Of a DNA stretch of 64,000 nucleotides, positions 20,548 to 32,200 are shown one piece after another. The stretch's first letter is position 1; every line of letters starts with the position of its first letter. Source of the stretch: Arthrinium phaeospermum (lineage: Eukaryota; Ascomycota; Sordariomycetes; Amphisphaeriales; Apiosporaceae); NCBI GenBank assembly GCA_006503535.1, contig QYRS01000012.1, positions 868,001 through 932,000 on the forward strand. The letters run 5' to 3'. A program made the position numbers and the translations under genes. The notes under the pieces were generated by a model. It searched no databases. It had not been told where the DNA came from and worked only from the letters and a program-made list of their open reading frames with translations.

Positions 20548-21068
20548 GCAGACCCATCTCCCAACCCACCACCAAGCATCGAAGCACACTTGCTAAAGCT
20601 GAACTCAGCCATACCTAACGGTCTGAGTCGATGTTTCACTGTTGAATAGTTGATTTGAGACATACAGAATAGTGAGCCTAATAATCTAGCAACTTCCACT
20701 CAATGCTATACTAATGGCGTTATCATCCGTCGTCGACAAAGGTAACCCTTCAGTTATCTGCCTCAAATACCAACCAATATATACGCAGTATTGGACCCGT
20801 GCTGTAAAGGGTATTGCCGAAATGCACGATCTGTGATTGGCTGTGCCTGCCAAGGTCTCACTCGCATTTGCCCCACGAAAGGGGGTCTCTTCTCCACAAC
20901 CCTGCGATCAAACGTCGATAGCCGAAAACCCTCGCGACGAAAAGTTCCCTACTAAGATGCGCAGACCAATGCACCACCACCCACGACCAAGCTGCTTGGG
21001 CATCTTGCAACGGAGAGTACGCCGCATACATCTGCCAATAGCGTTACAGACAGCAGCCCAACCGCCCC
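20548..21068. other. Intergenic region before the Zn2Cys6 gene
   Basis: 521 bp; no gene recognised. It includes the presumed promoter and leader of the regulator. Confidence 0.4.
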
Positions 21069-22749
21069 ATGCCGCGAAAAGGGTTCGAGAAAGCTCGGAC
21101 GGGCTGCATTACGTGCAAGTCAGTGGATCCCTCTTTTCTCGCTTGCCGTTGATCTACAGCCTGGCGGAGTTAACCAATCTAGTTTCCTTTTTTGGCAGGA
21201 CCCGGAAAGTGAAATGTGACGAAGCTAAGCCGCATTGCCTGCGATGCCAGAAGAGCCGCCGCGCTTGCGCCGGCTACGAAGCGCCGCCGCCTGGCTCGTA
21301 CTCGTGGATGCAGTTGCTACGGGTCCGGCCGTCGATTGTCCCCAGCGACGGACGCCACAATAGTATGGAGATGCGCGGCCTTGACTACTTCCGCTGCGTC
21401 GTGGCGCCGGCGCTCTCGGGCCCGATGTACACCTACTTCTGGACGAACCCTGTGTTGCAGCTGTCCGTGCAGGACGCCCCGCCCGACAAGCCGTCCTGGC
21501 CATCAGCTTGCTTTACGAGAAGTTGGACCAAGCGCACAACCTCAACTTGGATGTCGGGAGACAGGAGCTCACAGCGCTGAGCTGCTACAACATGGCTCTG
21601 AGACAGACCGCCACGTCTAACGACCTTGACGTCGGTCTCGCGCTCTTCCTGTCCATACTCTTCGCCTGCATCGAGTTCCTGCGGAGTAACCATGTTGGGG
21701 CTATCGAGCATTGCCGCCACGGGGTTAGTCTCCTGAAATCTTGCAACAACCCTCCCCCAGAGATACCTCCCATCATCCGCCATCTCTCCATCTTCCCTTT
21801 CTGTTTCGGTGCCACTCTCTTGGATTTCCCGATACTGCCATGGCGCCCAGGCCTGCCGGACGAGCCGTTCCAGGAGGTCTCGGAGGTCGGGCAGTCTATG
21901 GATACCCTCCTGGCCCGCACGGTATGCCTGGTTCGTGTGTCTGATCCGTACAGTCTTGGCCTACCCGTTGAGTCGAGCACACCGGCCAATTTCGCATCGT
22001 CGCTGCGCGACCTCCGTCATGACCTGGACTCATGGCTCTACAGGCTGCAAGAGCTCCGGGTTAGAAAGGGCAGCGGGGGATCATCGCAGCACCCGCATTC
22101 AACCATATATCGAAGCGTGGAGATGCGTTGGCTTTGCTGCATGATCTGGGTCAAGACAGCCCTGAGGCGGGATGGCGACCCGATGAGACCCTTTGAGGCG
22201 CACCTCGCCCACTTTGAGCGCATTGTGCAGCTCGGTCGTGAAGAACTCGCCTACCGCGAGTCCACCTGTGACACGACACGCAGGAGGGTCTTCTCATTCG
22301 ATTTCGGCCTGTCCCCCGTGCTGCACTTTGCCGCCCTCAAGTGTCGAGTCTTGCCACTTCGTCTGGAGGCGATGGCCTTGATGGAGAAGCTCGCGTGCCC
22401 TAGAGAGACCTTGTGGGATTTGGATGTTATGCACGACATCAACCGCCGGGCTATCGAGCGGGACCACGACATTCAGCTACCCCTCGAACTGCAAGGAAAT
22501 TGGCGGAACTTTATCGGTCAGAACACCAAACTACTAGTAGACGATTTCCAGCACGTCGAGGGTGGCCTGGCTGGAGACAGCCAATGGAATGCCCAGACAA
22601 CGATGAATGCAGGCGAAGAACTGGATCTGTCAGCAAATCACGGCGTATACGAAATACGAGAAGATATTGACGCGGCAGAGGTTCACGATTGTGTGCCCCT
22701 GGTTTCCAACACATTCATCGATGAGCCCAAGACGACAGCGCTGAACTAA
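21069..22749 (+). CDS. Zn2Cys6 fungal transcription factor, frame broken by one base
   Basis: The ATG at 21069 (MPRKGFEKARTGCITCK) is split from the rest of the zinc cluster by an 80-bp intron (21119-21198). Spliced, the six cysteines C-x2-C-x6-C-x5-C-x2-C-x6-C form a Zn2Cys6 DNA-binding domain at about residues 13-40. The regulatory half follows, with the typical FWTNPVLQLSVQDAP. Near 21477-21484 the reading must change frame to continue ARQAVLAISLLYEKLD, so one G appears to be missing. From there the frame is open to 22749 (about 410 residues) and contains the usual middle homology region. Such factors activate nearby or pathway genes in the nucleus. No linked metabolic cluster is obvious. 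Either a recent pseudogene or an assembly error. Confidence 0.8.
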
Positions 22750-23163
22750 GCTTCGGATTACGGTACCCATACGGTTCAGATCATGAATTCGAACTCTTTC
22801 CCGGTGATCAATTCAATCGGTTTAGTTGAACTCGCCCACTTGCCACAACTAAGAAGCCAGTCTAGTATGTGACAGATTTGGCATTGGGCTTTATTGCACG
22901 ACAATTGGGGAAACATCAGATGAAGTTGGCGGCGCAAATCAATCCCCGCAGGGAAGCAAGCGGGGTCTCCCCACGCCATTGCCTAGACCGCTAAACTGCT
23001 GCTGCGAGCCAACCACTCACCACTGTACTCCTAAAGACCCGGACATACTTCTGAAAGCAGGTCGCTACCCGCTTCGTCAAACGCAACATCTATGGAACCA
23101 ACTGCTGTTTTGGTCATCTAAGTGAATCATTTCAGTCAATTACGTGAAGTTTTTCAAGAAAAG
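22750..23163. other. Intergenic region
   Basis: 414 bp with nothing recognisable beyond the leader of the next gene. Confidence 0.4.
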
Positions 23164-24507
23164 ATGGCCCGGGAGCTTGAAGCACTGCCTCCTGACGTCC
23201 TCATCCTCATCCTGACGGCGGTCGCATCGCTCGAAGATCTCCACGCGCTCATTCGCGCGTCGCCCACTCTGTACCAGATCTTCCTCCAGATCAAGGCGTC
23301 CACCCTGCTCGGGATCTGTGCCAACCAGCTGGGGCCTGCCATCCGAGATGCCATAATCCTGGCGCGTACCAATTTGCATCCATTTACTTCCCGCCCCGCC
23401 GAGCTGTACCGCGAACGCGTGGACGAGATCGTGGCCGAGTGGCGGCGCCATCTCCAGGCGGGGAAGGGGCAATGGCTGGCGGGGGGCGTCTCTGTCGAGG
23501 AAGCGGTGCAGGTGGTGCGGATCAACAGGGCCGTCCAGTTCCTGGTCGATCTCTACGCGCGGTCTCGCTTCCACAAGTTCGAGCACACTTTCAGACAGAA
23601 ACACCAACCACAACAAGAGCAACAGTCGCAGCCTGTAACTGTCGAGGGTACCTGGATCCTCAGCGACGCGGAGCGACATCGTCTGTCGCAAGCCTTCATC
23701 CGCCGCCAGGCCATCCTCAACCTGTACTGCGTGCCGGGGAAGCCACCACTGTACAACAAGAACTTCTTCCTCAGCCGCGTCTTGGGCCTCTTCAAGCCCT
23801 GGGAGCTGGAGCAGATCTCACAGGCCGACAGCTTCGCGTTCTGGCTCTGCTCCTCGTTCCGGGACTGCGAGAAGACGGCTGAGGGACTGGTGCCGACGCC
23901 GGAGTGGTGGGAGGCCCAGTTGGCAGCCCGGCGGGACGCCACCGTCGCCGCCATGCACGGCGGCGGCGCTCTCCCGGCCGTCCCGCGAGGCCGGTACGTC
24001 AGCGACTACTACCCACGACTCTTGACGCTGCAGCGCCGGGTGGCAGACGCGGCCGCCGCGGATCCGAGCCTCATCGAGCGGTTGTTGCAATGGCACGTCC
24101 TCGATGAGGCGGAGGAGTGGGGAGTGGACGGGACACTATACGGGCCGGAATACGCGTTCCTGCACACGAGCAGTCTAGTCCGATCCGCCTCCCAAGCTAC
24201 TCACCCCCCGTCCCCTCCCTCGGCGCCGTCCAATGCGGCGTCTGCATCGCCGCTGGAAGCTCCGTGGGGATGGAGGGATGCCGTGGGTGACGTCCAAGGA
24301 GACCGATGGGGCGTCGACCTGATCGACCCCCCACCCATCGTGCTCCCTCAAGACCAGGACTGGATCGCCTTGGTGCGTGATTTCTCCTCGTGGAGATGGG
24401 AAGGGTTTGTCTTTTGGGACAAGGATCGCATCGAAGCGCTGAGGCATTGGGGCGCGCTTGGCGCGGCTGCTCACTCGGGCCGGTTGAGACCACCATGGAT
24501 GCAATAG
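23164..24507 (+). CDS. F-box-like hypothetical protein
   Basis: Intronless, 447 residues. The start at 23164 (MARELEALPPDVLILILTAV) is the first ATG in frame; the open frame extends upstream only through a GTG. The first 45 residues, with LPPDVLILIL, LEDLHALIRASPTLYQIF and a following helix, match an F-box-type motif, which would recruit a target to an SCF ubiquitin ligase. The remainder has a Gln-rich stretch near residue 150 (QPQQEQQSQP) and conserved-looking aromatic blocks (PTPEWWEAQL, SSWRWEGFVFWDKDR), but no known domain. Many such single-exon F-box proteins form fast-evolving families in filamentous fungi. Confidence 0.7.
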   Translation: MARELEALPPDVLILILTAVASLEDLHALIRASPTLYQIFLQIKASTLLGICANQLGPAIRDAIILARTNLHPFTSRPAELYRERVDEIVAEWRRHLQAGKGQWLAGGVSVEEAVQVVRINRAVQFLVDLYARSRFHKFEHTFRQKHQPQQEQQSQPVTVEGTWILSDAERHRLSQAFIRRQAILNLYCVPGKPPLYNKNFFLSRVLGLFKPWELEQISQADSFAFWLCSSFRDCEKTAEGLVPTPEWWEAQLAARRDATVAAMHGGGALPAVPRGRYVSDYYPRLLTLQRRVADAAAADPSLIERLLQWHVLDEAEEWGVDGTLYGPEYAFLHTSSLVRSASQATHPPSPPSAPSNAASASPLEAPWGWRDAVGDVQGDRWGVDLIDPPPIVLPQDQDWIALVRDFSSWRWEGFVFWDKDRIEALRHWGALGAAAHSGRLRPPWMQ

Positions 24508-24687
24508 ATGGTCTCGCGCGCCGTGGAAGTGCCCGACGAGGCACTACGTCATGCGTGCTTAGCAACGCAAGAGTTTTGTACTGCATCCCTCAAATCACTT
24601 TGCTTCAGCGTTACCGCAACCGGTATTCCTGTCGTTTTCGAGTCCGTTAATGGTAGTCCGTAATTCATCATAACATGTCATTCTTTC

Positions 24688-24746
24688 ACATACGACCATA
24701 TCCTGCTACATACTAAAGATCCCGCGCGCTCTCCTTCATATAGTAA
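24688..24746 (+). pseudogene. 5S rRNA pseudogene fragment, 5' half
   Basis: Aligned by eye to the intact 5S gene at 63591-63709 (read on its own strand), this segment matches from nucleotide 1 to about 57. The first 20 bases are identical and the GATCCCG and CGCTCTCC blocks are kept, with GG-to-AA and a few other changes. The match stops abruptly at about 24746. The missing 3' half occurs in the same orientation at 26341-26391. A TATA at -29 is not preserved. Confidence 0.8.
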
Positions 24747-25091
24747 TTGTATCCATTAGCTATTGCAGCGCAAATGCCAAAGGGTCCCCGGCATGCAGGA
24801 TGGAGCATGGGCGAGAGGGGTTATTCGTTTGCTATGACCAACCATCAATTGCCCTTGCATTGTACAGCCATCCCTTACGTGCTGGACTTTCGAGACCACC
24901 ATATACGAACACACTTGGTGACGTCCCAAGTTCCCCCGCGGGCACACCACTACGGCTACCTCGACGGGCCACTGATGCAGCCTGTCCGCGCACTGAAGGC
25001 AAGTGAGTCCCGATCAAAGGTACGGCGCGCGACCGCAACCAGAAGGGTAAATTTGACTGAATACCAGTCAGAGACTGCGCCTCGTATCTCC
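24747..25091 (+). other. Upstream region of the MetE-like gene, starting at the broken 5S
   Basis: 345 bp from the break in the 5S fragment to the first plausible ATG. The reading frame of the following gene is open through this whole interval, but there is no recognisable protein similarity in it. Confidence 0.4.
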
Positions 25092-26195
25092 ATGCAATAC
25101 ACTTCAACCCCATCACTCAGCACCACGATGAAGCCTGATGGCGTACTCATGGTCGGCAGCGTGCCTGGAGCCTCGCCACAGGAAGTCTTCGTGCGCTTGA
25201 CTACCGCTCTTCCAGGTCGCTTGCCAGCCGTGCCGGATGGAGAGACGGGCGAGCGATGGAACTACATTGGATGGCAATTGCAACGCTTCCCCCTCGTGGC
25301 CCGGCGAAACGAGCTTGGCGGGATCCCGCTTCCCGATCCCGCATTGGGCCTGCCCGCCTTCACGCTCGCTGACATTGGGCCCACGGGATACGATGAGGCG
25401 GCCCTGTCCTCATACGCTGAATTCCGACGACTCCGTCAACAGCACCTGATTCCATCCGGTGTTCGTTTTCAGATTGGCCTGCCTTCGCCTTACAGCGTTT
25501 TGGCAGGCCATATAAAACCGGAGCTGGCCATTGCGATTGAGCCACTATATGAAGAACGCCTCAAGGAAACCATTGATCGTATCCTAGCCGAGATCCCCCA
25601 CGCTGACGTGGTGATCCAATGGGATCTGTGCTTTGAGATGACGGCCCTCGAATTCGACCAAGGACGGTTGACAGACCCACGGCACCAAGCCTACTTTCCA
25701 GCTCCTCAAGGCGTACAAGCAGGTCTTGTTGATCGCATCGCAAGGCTATGCGAGCGAATCCCCCAAGACGTCAAGATTTCCTTCCACCTTTGCTACGGCG
25801 ATCTTCGGCATAAACATTTCATTGAGCCCCAGGATACGTCGCTTCTGGTAGGCCTCGCCAACGCCCTACTCGAACGCGAGGCCCTCGCCCCGCGCACGGA
25901 ATGGATTCACCTGCCAGTGCCCAAGGAACGAACAGACCCCGGCTACTTTGCGCCTTTGGCCCGTCTCAAACTCGATGCGCCCGGGTTGCTACCCCCTCGC
26001 GTATTCCTTGGTCTGGTGCACGCCAATGACGAGTCGGGCACCAAGACGCGCATCGAGACGGCCCAAAAAGTCCTCTCGTTCCCCTTTGGCGTGGCTACAG
26101 AATGCGGCTTGGGGCGGACTCCGCCGGAAGAGATTGACAGTATCCTGCGGATCTGTAAGGAAACCACTGCGGAACCCATACGGAAGTCTCTCTGA
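25092..26195 (+). CDS. MetE/UROD-like TIM-barrel protein
   Basis: Intronless, 367 residues from the ATG at 25092; a second ATG at 25128 (MKPDGVLMVGSVPG) is also possible and matches the usual family N-terminus better. The protein resembles the C-terminal catalytic barrel of cobalamin-independent methionine synthase. HLCYGD (His and Cys at about 232 and 234) and ATECGLGR (Cys near 338) lie where MetE has its HxC and Cys zinc ligands. The N-terminal GSVPG, VPDGETGERWNYIGWQ and LPSPYSVLAGHIKPE blocks are typical of the small fungal UROD/MetE-like group. Family members may move methyl groups with a zinc-bound thiol; the real substrate is unknown. The gene lies exactly between two halves of a 5S rRNA sequence. 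Confidence 0.8.
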   Translation: MQYTSTPSLSTTMKPDGVLMVGSVPGASPQEVFVRLTTALPGRLPAVPDGETGERWNYIGWQLQRFPLVARRNELGGIPLPDPALGLPAFTLADIGPTGYDEAALSSYAEFRRLRQQHLIPSGVRFQIGLPSPYSVLAGHIKPELAIAIEPLYEERLKETIDRILAEIPHADVVIQWDLCFEMTALEFDQGRLTDPRHQAYFPAPQGVQAGLVDRIARLCERIPQDVKISFHLCYGDLRHKHFIEPQDTSLLVGLANALLEREALAPRTEWIHLPVPKERTDPGYFAPLARLKLDAPGLLPPRVFLGLVHANDESGTKTRIETAQKVLSFPFGVATECGLGRTPPEEIDSILRICKETTAEPIRKSL

Positions 26196-26340
26196 GTATT
26201 TCATGCGCAGATGGTGCCGCCACCCAAGTATGCAGCTTACAGCGGTGCATCCGTGGCCATGGGATCCGTGGCTAATGCCCTTGGGCTCATCGTCTGTGGG
26301 CTCCTGAACAATAACGGCTCTTGGTGGTGGGCGTTTTTGG

Positions 26341-26391
26341 TTAACTGTACTAGGGTCGATGAACACCTGGGAATCTTGGGTGTTGTACTTT
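26341..26391 (+). pseudogene. 5S rRNA pseudogene fragment, 3' half
   Basis: Matches about nucleotides 73 to 119 of the intact 5S gene at 63591-63709. Conserved blocks are TACTAGGGTCG, ACCTGGGAATC and GGTGTTGTA, followed by a T-rich stretch like a Pol III terminator. Substitutions are scattered. It has the same orientation as the 5' half at 24688-24746, and together they would cover nearly the whole gene. Confidence 0.8.
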
Positions 26392-27463
26392 CTTTTTTTC
26401 TTCTTTTCTTTTACCTGGCCTGTCCTCAGTTTCCTTTTTGCACCGCGTGACTTCGGGGACGGATGCATCTCGACCCCATCCCCGCAACCAAAATGGTCCC
26501 CTACGGATGGATATCCGTCGCAGCTCGCGGTTAGCCCGCCAAATGGAGTCCGACCGCGGTCAATCACAGCCGTGTGTGGTGGTGGCTACCATCCGTCAAC
26601 TCCCGGGCCGCACCTGCTGGGCTTCGCTCGCTTGGAGGCCAATCCAGTTGGCCACCAACGTGAGCTCGTACTCGTGGGAAAGCAAGCCGTTCACTTAACG
26701 TTACCCTAAATCCCGACGGGCGGAAATCCGACGGGCAGTGGGATGAGACGATTGGTTGCGCGGGTGTTTATGGAGACGATGACGCTGCCGCTTCGCTGCA
26801 TGCGTATGTAGGCTGGCCCCCATGGGTTAGACAGGTCTGCGCGAAAAGGCCCTCTCTTGGTGATCGGTCGCCCAGGTCATTGTGCCACGCAATTCTGCAT
26901 ATATATACGTATGCTTCACCGGAAGCTCGATATAGAGATAACTAGAATATATTTTGATTTCATGTATCTAGCTAGGCGTACCAATCCAATTCCACAGCGA
27001 CGATATGCGCCGAGCCACTTGAGCGCTGGCTGGCGTGCAGCACCACCCGTACCTCTTTCGAGTTGAACGTCAAGTGCTATCAGCCACCAACATCACCCGA
27101 GGACCAATTGGATTAAGGCGCGCGTGCCCATGAACTATACTCTCTCACACACACGGAAAATGGAATCAATCCCACCAGTACAATCACTTTTGTCTACCAC
27201 CGTCACACATTGTGACGAACCCGACCAGAAGCCATGACTCCGGATCTAAGCCACGCTTTTGTGTGCCGAAAAAAACAATAACCTCGAACAACATGCAAGA
27301 AAGCAGTAAAGAAAACGCTGCAGTAGTAAGCGAACTAATGTAGGTGGCCAGGGATGACTTCTTTCAGCCATGCCGTCCATTCTTCGTATTTTGGGTTTCT
27401 GATGGAAGTCGAAGGGGTTCCATCCAACTCGGCGCGTTGAGTTGTTGTTGGTTGATATGTCCC
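26392..27463. other. Intergenic region
   Basis: About 1.1 kb with no recognised gene. Open frames here are short, lack motifs or are antisense to neighbouring features. The right end is probably the 3' UTR of the acidic CRF1-like gene. Confidence 0.45.
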
Positions 27464-29286
27464 TTAGATATGCAGCAGATCGACATCGGGAATGCTGCGT
27501 TGCCTCTTGTGGCCTAGGTGCTGCTCCGAAGAAGCCTTGCGCTTCTGAGAAGCACCAGACATGGGGCTCTCGGAGATACTAGACTTCTTTTTGTGCTTGC
27601 GAAGCGGTGAAATCGGGATGTTGGTGTCGGTGAGTCGGCCATCTTTGATGCCACGGAGGGTGCCTTCGAAATAAGGGCTCGAAAAGGCCAGGGATTCGCG
27701 GGTAGCTTTGCCATTGCGAATGAGTTGCGAGTTGGCCTGGTCTCGACGGAAGGCGCCGACAATGTTGGAGTTGGTCTCAAAGTGGTTGAGAAGGGATGTG
27801 ACGTCGCTGTTGCTGTTGGCAGTTGCTGGACGTCCGAATGTAGCCGCGAACAGATCCTCGCCCTCGTCGGCCGCGTTATCATCTTCGTCGTCAGATGAAC
27901 CGTCTCCCAAGTCCACAAAGTCGTCAACATTCAGCTTTTGCTCCTCCTCATCTTCATCCAGGTCATCATCAGAGCTCTCCTCCTCCTCCTCTTCGGCGGC
28001 AGTGTTGTCGGTGGTGTGTGGAAAGAAAGCCTCCATGGGACCGACAGGCTGAGTGTTCATGAAATCGCCAAATGTGTTGGACGAGAACATGGCACCCATC
28101 ATCAGGTTGCCCGAGTTGCTGAGCAAAGGAGAGGATTGGCCAAGGGGCTCATAGAAGGGGAAGTTGAATTGTTCAGGAGACAAGTCAAGGCGTCGTAGCC
28201 TTTGGGGGGTGAAGATCATCAACTTGCCAGTCCTGGGATTGACAACAGCCACTGGCTTCTTCCCGGAACTCTCCAGGTTGAACCGACCAACCCGGGGTTG
28301 GCCGCGACGTGGCTTGATAAGGGTGGTAGCATCCGAGTCCGAGACCTCCTCGGGTTGATCCCTGTGGATCTTACGACGAGGGGGCCTCTCAGGGGGGGCT
28401 TCGTCTTCTGTAGTGTCACCATCACCTAGTAGGGGGAATTAGCTTGAAATATGAATACGGCAGTTTGATTCTGCCACTCACTCTGGTAGCCATCGAGGGA
28501 GTTTTCATCCTCGAAGAACTTCTCAGGCGACGCAACAGGGGTAGAAACCCCCGTGGAAGGCTCGTGAGCTGTACCGGGAGTTGCGACAGGGGTGCTGTCG
28601 TCCTCAAAGAAGTAATCAAGGTCACCATCAGCGAATGTGCTCATGACATCCACGCCACCGTCATGTGGCCCATGAATATCCCAGAACCCCCCCGAATTGG
28701 AGGAGTCGTCGGGATCGTCCTGCTCGATTTCTCGGCGGAAGGACGGATCCAACGAGCTTTGGTCTACAAAGATGTCAGGGAAGAAACCATGCTCATGCTC
28801 TTCGTCTGTGTCGGTTGTGTCACCGTCAGAATCAGGTACGTCAAAGCGAACCCTTCTTTCTACCGCCGTGTCGGATACACTGCCAGTCTTGACAGGCGGC
28901 ACCTCGGCAGCGGCATCTTGATTACCGTCGGACATGAAGCCCTCCCAGCTGGAGCTCTCATCTGCGTCCTCGTCACTGTCGTCATCGTCGTCATTTTCTT
29001 CCTCCTCGTCTTCATCTTCATCTTCATCGTCACCTTCGTCTTCGGACTCAACCGGCCGAGGGGAGCTGTGGGCGGTAGTCCGCCACTCGTTGACTAGAAT
29101 CTGCTCCTCCTCGGCCGCCACTACATCGTCCTCGTCCTCATCCTCGGAGTCTGTAATGGCTTCCACACCCGAATAGCCGCCCTCTTCATCGGAGAGGTCG
29201 AGCGACGAGGAAGAGTCGGATCCTCGACGCTTCTTGGACGCCTTGACGGGTGTGGTTGGGGCCTTCGGCCGAACGTTTCTCGACAT
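27464..29286 (-). CDS. Acidic nuclear protein, CRF1/IFH1-like
   Basis: Two exons (29286-28482 and 28425-27464) joined over a 56-bp intron give 588 residues. The N-terminal half is extremely acidic, with long Asp/Glu runs encoded by GA-rich sequence near 28930-29170, after a basic KKRRGSDSS segment. The central part has SSSWEGFMSD, RRVRFDVPDSDGDTTD and FFPDIFVDQSSLDPSFRREIE, which I associate with the CRF1 family (Pfam PF10380) that includes yeast Crf1 and Ifh1. Those proteins bind Fhl1 at ribosomal protein gene promoters and link TOR signalling to their expression. The C-terminus is basic (KHKKKSS, KRKASSEQ). Family membership is recalled from pattern, not searched. Confidence 0.65.
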
Positions 29287-32200
29287 CGGGCTGTGTGTGG
29301 CGTGGCCGTGTAGATGCGCCGCGATGTGGAATGTGGATTATGCAGGGGTCGACAAGGATCTTGGCCTCGACGATCTCCAAATGGGTACAAACGGCGGTGA
29401 GGCCAAAAATTTCCTCGATCTGATGCGATGGAACCGAACTGAGATGCAAGTGGTTCCGAAGATTGGCCAAATATGTCTAAAGCTACCCTTTGCGTCTGCA
29501 GGGTAGTTATTGATTTTATGGTGTCGAAATCAATCAATGGTAAGCGGGTAGATAGTATGATATTCTGTAGGTTGTGTCGGGACCAATCGAAATATCAGGT
29601 ATCGTCAATCTAAGTTTTTTGTTTTCAAGTGCAAGCCTTGACAGGGCCTGGTACGAAGTTTGTTCTGTTTGGGTCAGACTTCCTCAATGGCCCTTCTGGT
29701 GGCAGAATGGACCGGTACAGTGGAAAGTCTGTAGGGGAACTATCGTCGAGGTCGGATCTGGAGTTGAAATATCTCGGTGAACTGCTGGACTACGGGACGC
29801 ACCCAGGAGGGGGTGGGACGTCCCGCAGTGGGCGTTTACAGCTCAGCGACGGCCGAAGGCATTGTTTCTCGACGTAGTTGTTCTGGTTGTTGATGGATCC
29901 TGTGGACTGGTAGGGCGACTTCGTTGTCTGTGGTTTGGGTGGTTTGGTTGATTCCTTGAGGGAGGAAAAAAAGGGAAGAGAGAATATTCTCACTTAAGGC
30001 CCTCCCCCAGGGATAAAACATAGGCCACCGAGGACGAGCCCGTCAAGCCCAAACTTTTTTTTTCTTTCCATGGTGGGGTCATGTCGTCTGATTGGCCCAC
30101 TTGGGACCTCGACTTTGGAGAAGTACATTGACCATCACCCTCACACGGTACTTACAGGGCCCCCCTCCACTAACGGCATTGAATTCGACGTACGGAGTAC
30201 GTCTGCTTGGTTTGGTTCAGCAAGCGACTCAACGCCTATTCGCTGCTTCCTTTTCTCCCACTTCTGCCGCATCGAATATGCATACTGAGACCTCGACCTT
30301 TTGCCAAAATTGGAGGCACGCGTCACCGCTATTTTCACGTTCAAAAAAGATTGATTTCTTCCCCCAGGTTGCCTGGTCTTGCCAGGTATCGAATGGAAAG
30401 CAAACGGGCTCTGACGCCGAGAGGTCTCGACGAATGCCGTTTGTCCACAACTACTTCAAGTAGATTCATGTTGAGATTCCTCCAACCTCTCCAGTCTACT
30501 ACTGTTTGTCTGGTCTTGCAGCTAATGCAGCTAAACGCAGCAGACTTGCTCATCTGTTGCCTAGCTTGCCTGACTACAGGTACCTATTAAGGCGTACTTG
30601 CGTTTGAAGTGTGTGCAGTACAGATACAGGAACTTCTATCCGGGAGTACAGCTGTGAAAAAGCAACAGGGAGAGAAAAACGAACCATGTGCCATGCGGTG
30701 GTACCTAATCCAGCATTGAGACGTTTTCCTCTCTTCAGTGCATGTCCCCACCCGGGGTCTTCAACGTCAACCTGCCATCGTGCCACCTTTGATAAAGAGT
30801 CACCCGTGACAATATTTTAAGCATCGTACACATCGAGCGGGACGGGCAACTTCAATTTCCGCTTCACGGGCCCGAATGGAAATGCATGGATGTAGGGCAA
30901 ACAAATGTTGTCAACGATGGGTGTTAGGAGGCTGACCTCAGCTCCAGCTGCAATCAATATCACCTCTATTTCGACATGATATGACCTGCATGTACCTGCT
31001 CCCAACTTCCAATGCCCATGCCCGCCTTATAAAATTCAAGCCAATCTCATTGACGCAGAAGGGTGCATATGTAGCCCAAAACCGAATCCTCTCATATCCC
31101 CACACATCTTTTTCCCTCTTTCCCTGAAGTAAAAAAAAAAAAGCGAATCCCCACACTCGCTGGCTGGGGGCCTTGTCACTTGATGTCCAGCAAACCTCGA
31201 TCTGAACTCATTCCGTCCTCAATTCCGTTATACAGGCAAGCATTTTTGCAGGTACCGCTGCAACATCAGAATTAACTTGATAGATCCGTCAAGGATCTCC
31301 ATAATCTCGTGGACGGTTCCTCCTTCTGGCCCGTGTTGTCTTGCTCCGGCTTCCTGTTTGGTTCACGCCCGAGCGCGAAACACCGATGAAGAAAAAGGGG
31401 CTCGTCATAAGTGATCCGCCTAACGACAAGGAACCCTGAGCCCCTCCGACCCCTCATACCCGCTCTCTCTGTCGTTAGCCTTGACTTACGCCATACGGTA
31501 CAAAAATAAAAAAAAATCGTCGGGACAGCCAGACGTGATTCCACAATTCAATCGAGATAGTTCCAGGCATATCCTTGGTGTCAGGGCGCGAAGTCGAATG
31601 CCTCGTTTTTGGCGCGCCGCCTCCAAACCCCTTCTCCATAATAACAAGCTTCTAACTCTGTACCGAGGGCAGTCAGTCATACCACTCGACGTGTGCTGCA
31701 GTCATACTCCTACATGCATGCAACAACGCACGCAGTCAGCAAATAGCCCGCAGACTCATGATTTCCCATGCCAACGGACGCTACCATTGGAGCTGCCCGA
31801 GAACCAGGAAGGTGTTAAGACGTGCAACAAATGGCGACGCGGCACGCAGTGAGAGAGATTCGATATTGCTCAGACAGACTCCCGTGTCACCCTACATTTT
31901 GGGCGCTAGAACCAACCAAAGCCAACGAGACAGCGCAATTTGAAACCGGCGCAAGTCGAAGGTTCACTGATTTCTTTGACTCACTTTTAACATCATTTCG
32001 GTTCAATCAACGGGGCCAGCCAGGCCTGCTCGGCTGTCCACCGAGCTCCACTGGGAAACCCAATTAACTTTCTCGTTCTTCTCAAGAAACATGCAGCTAG
32101 CAGCGACGAACGACAACCAAACGAGCTGAAAAACTTATATACAGTAGCTCGAGGGGAAAACGTCGACTCGAAAAAAGAAAAAGAGGCGTTTCCATGTGAA

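Noticed and set aside
26261..26270. GGGATCC block as part of the 3' 5S fragment
   Set aside because: Its distance to the conserved 3' block is 86 bp against about 47 in the intact 5S, and the bases between do not align.
25989..26567. 192-codon minus-strand frame
   Set aside because: Antisense of the MetE-like gene and of the 3' 5S fragment. Its similarity to the 63.6-kb frame is due to the shared 5S sequence, which is how the 5S copies were noticed.
28444..29097. 217-codon plus-strand frame
   Set aside because: It is the antisense of the acidic CRF1-like exon; the Val/Ile/Phe-rich translation mirrors GA-rich Asp/Glu codons.
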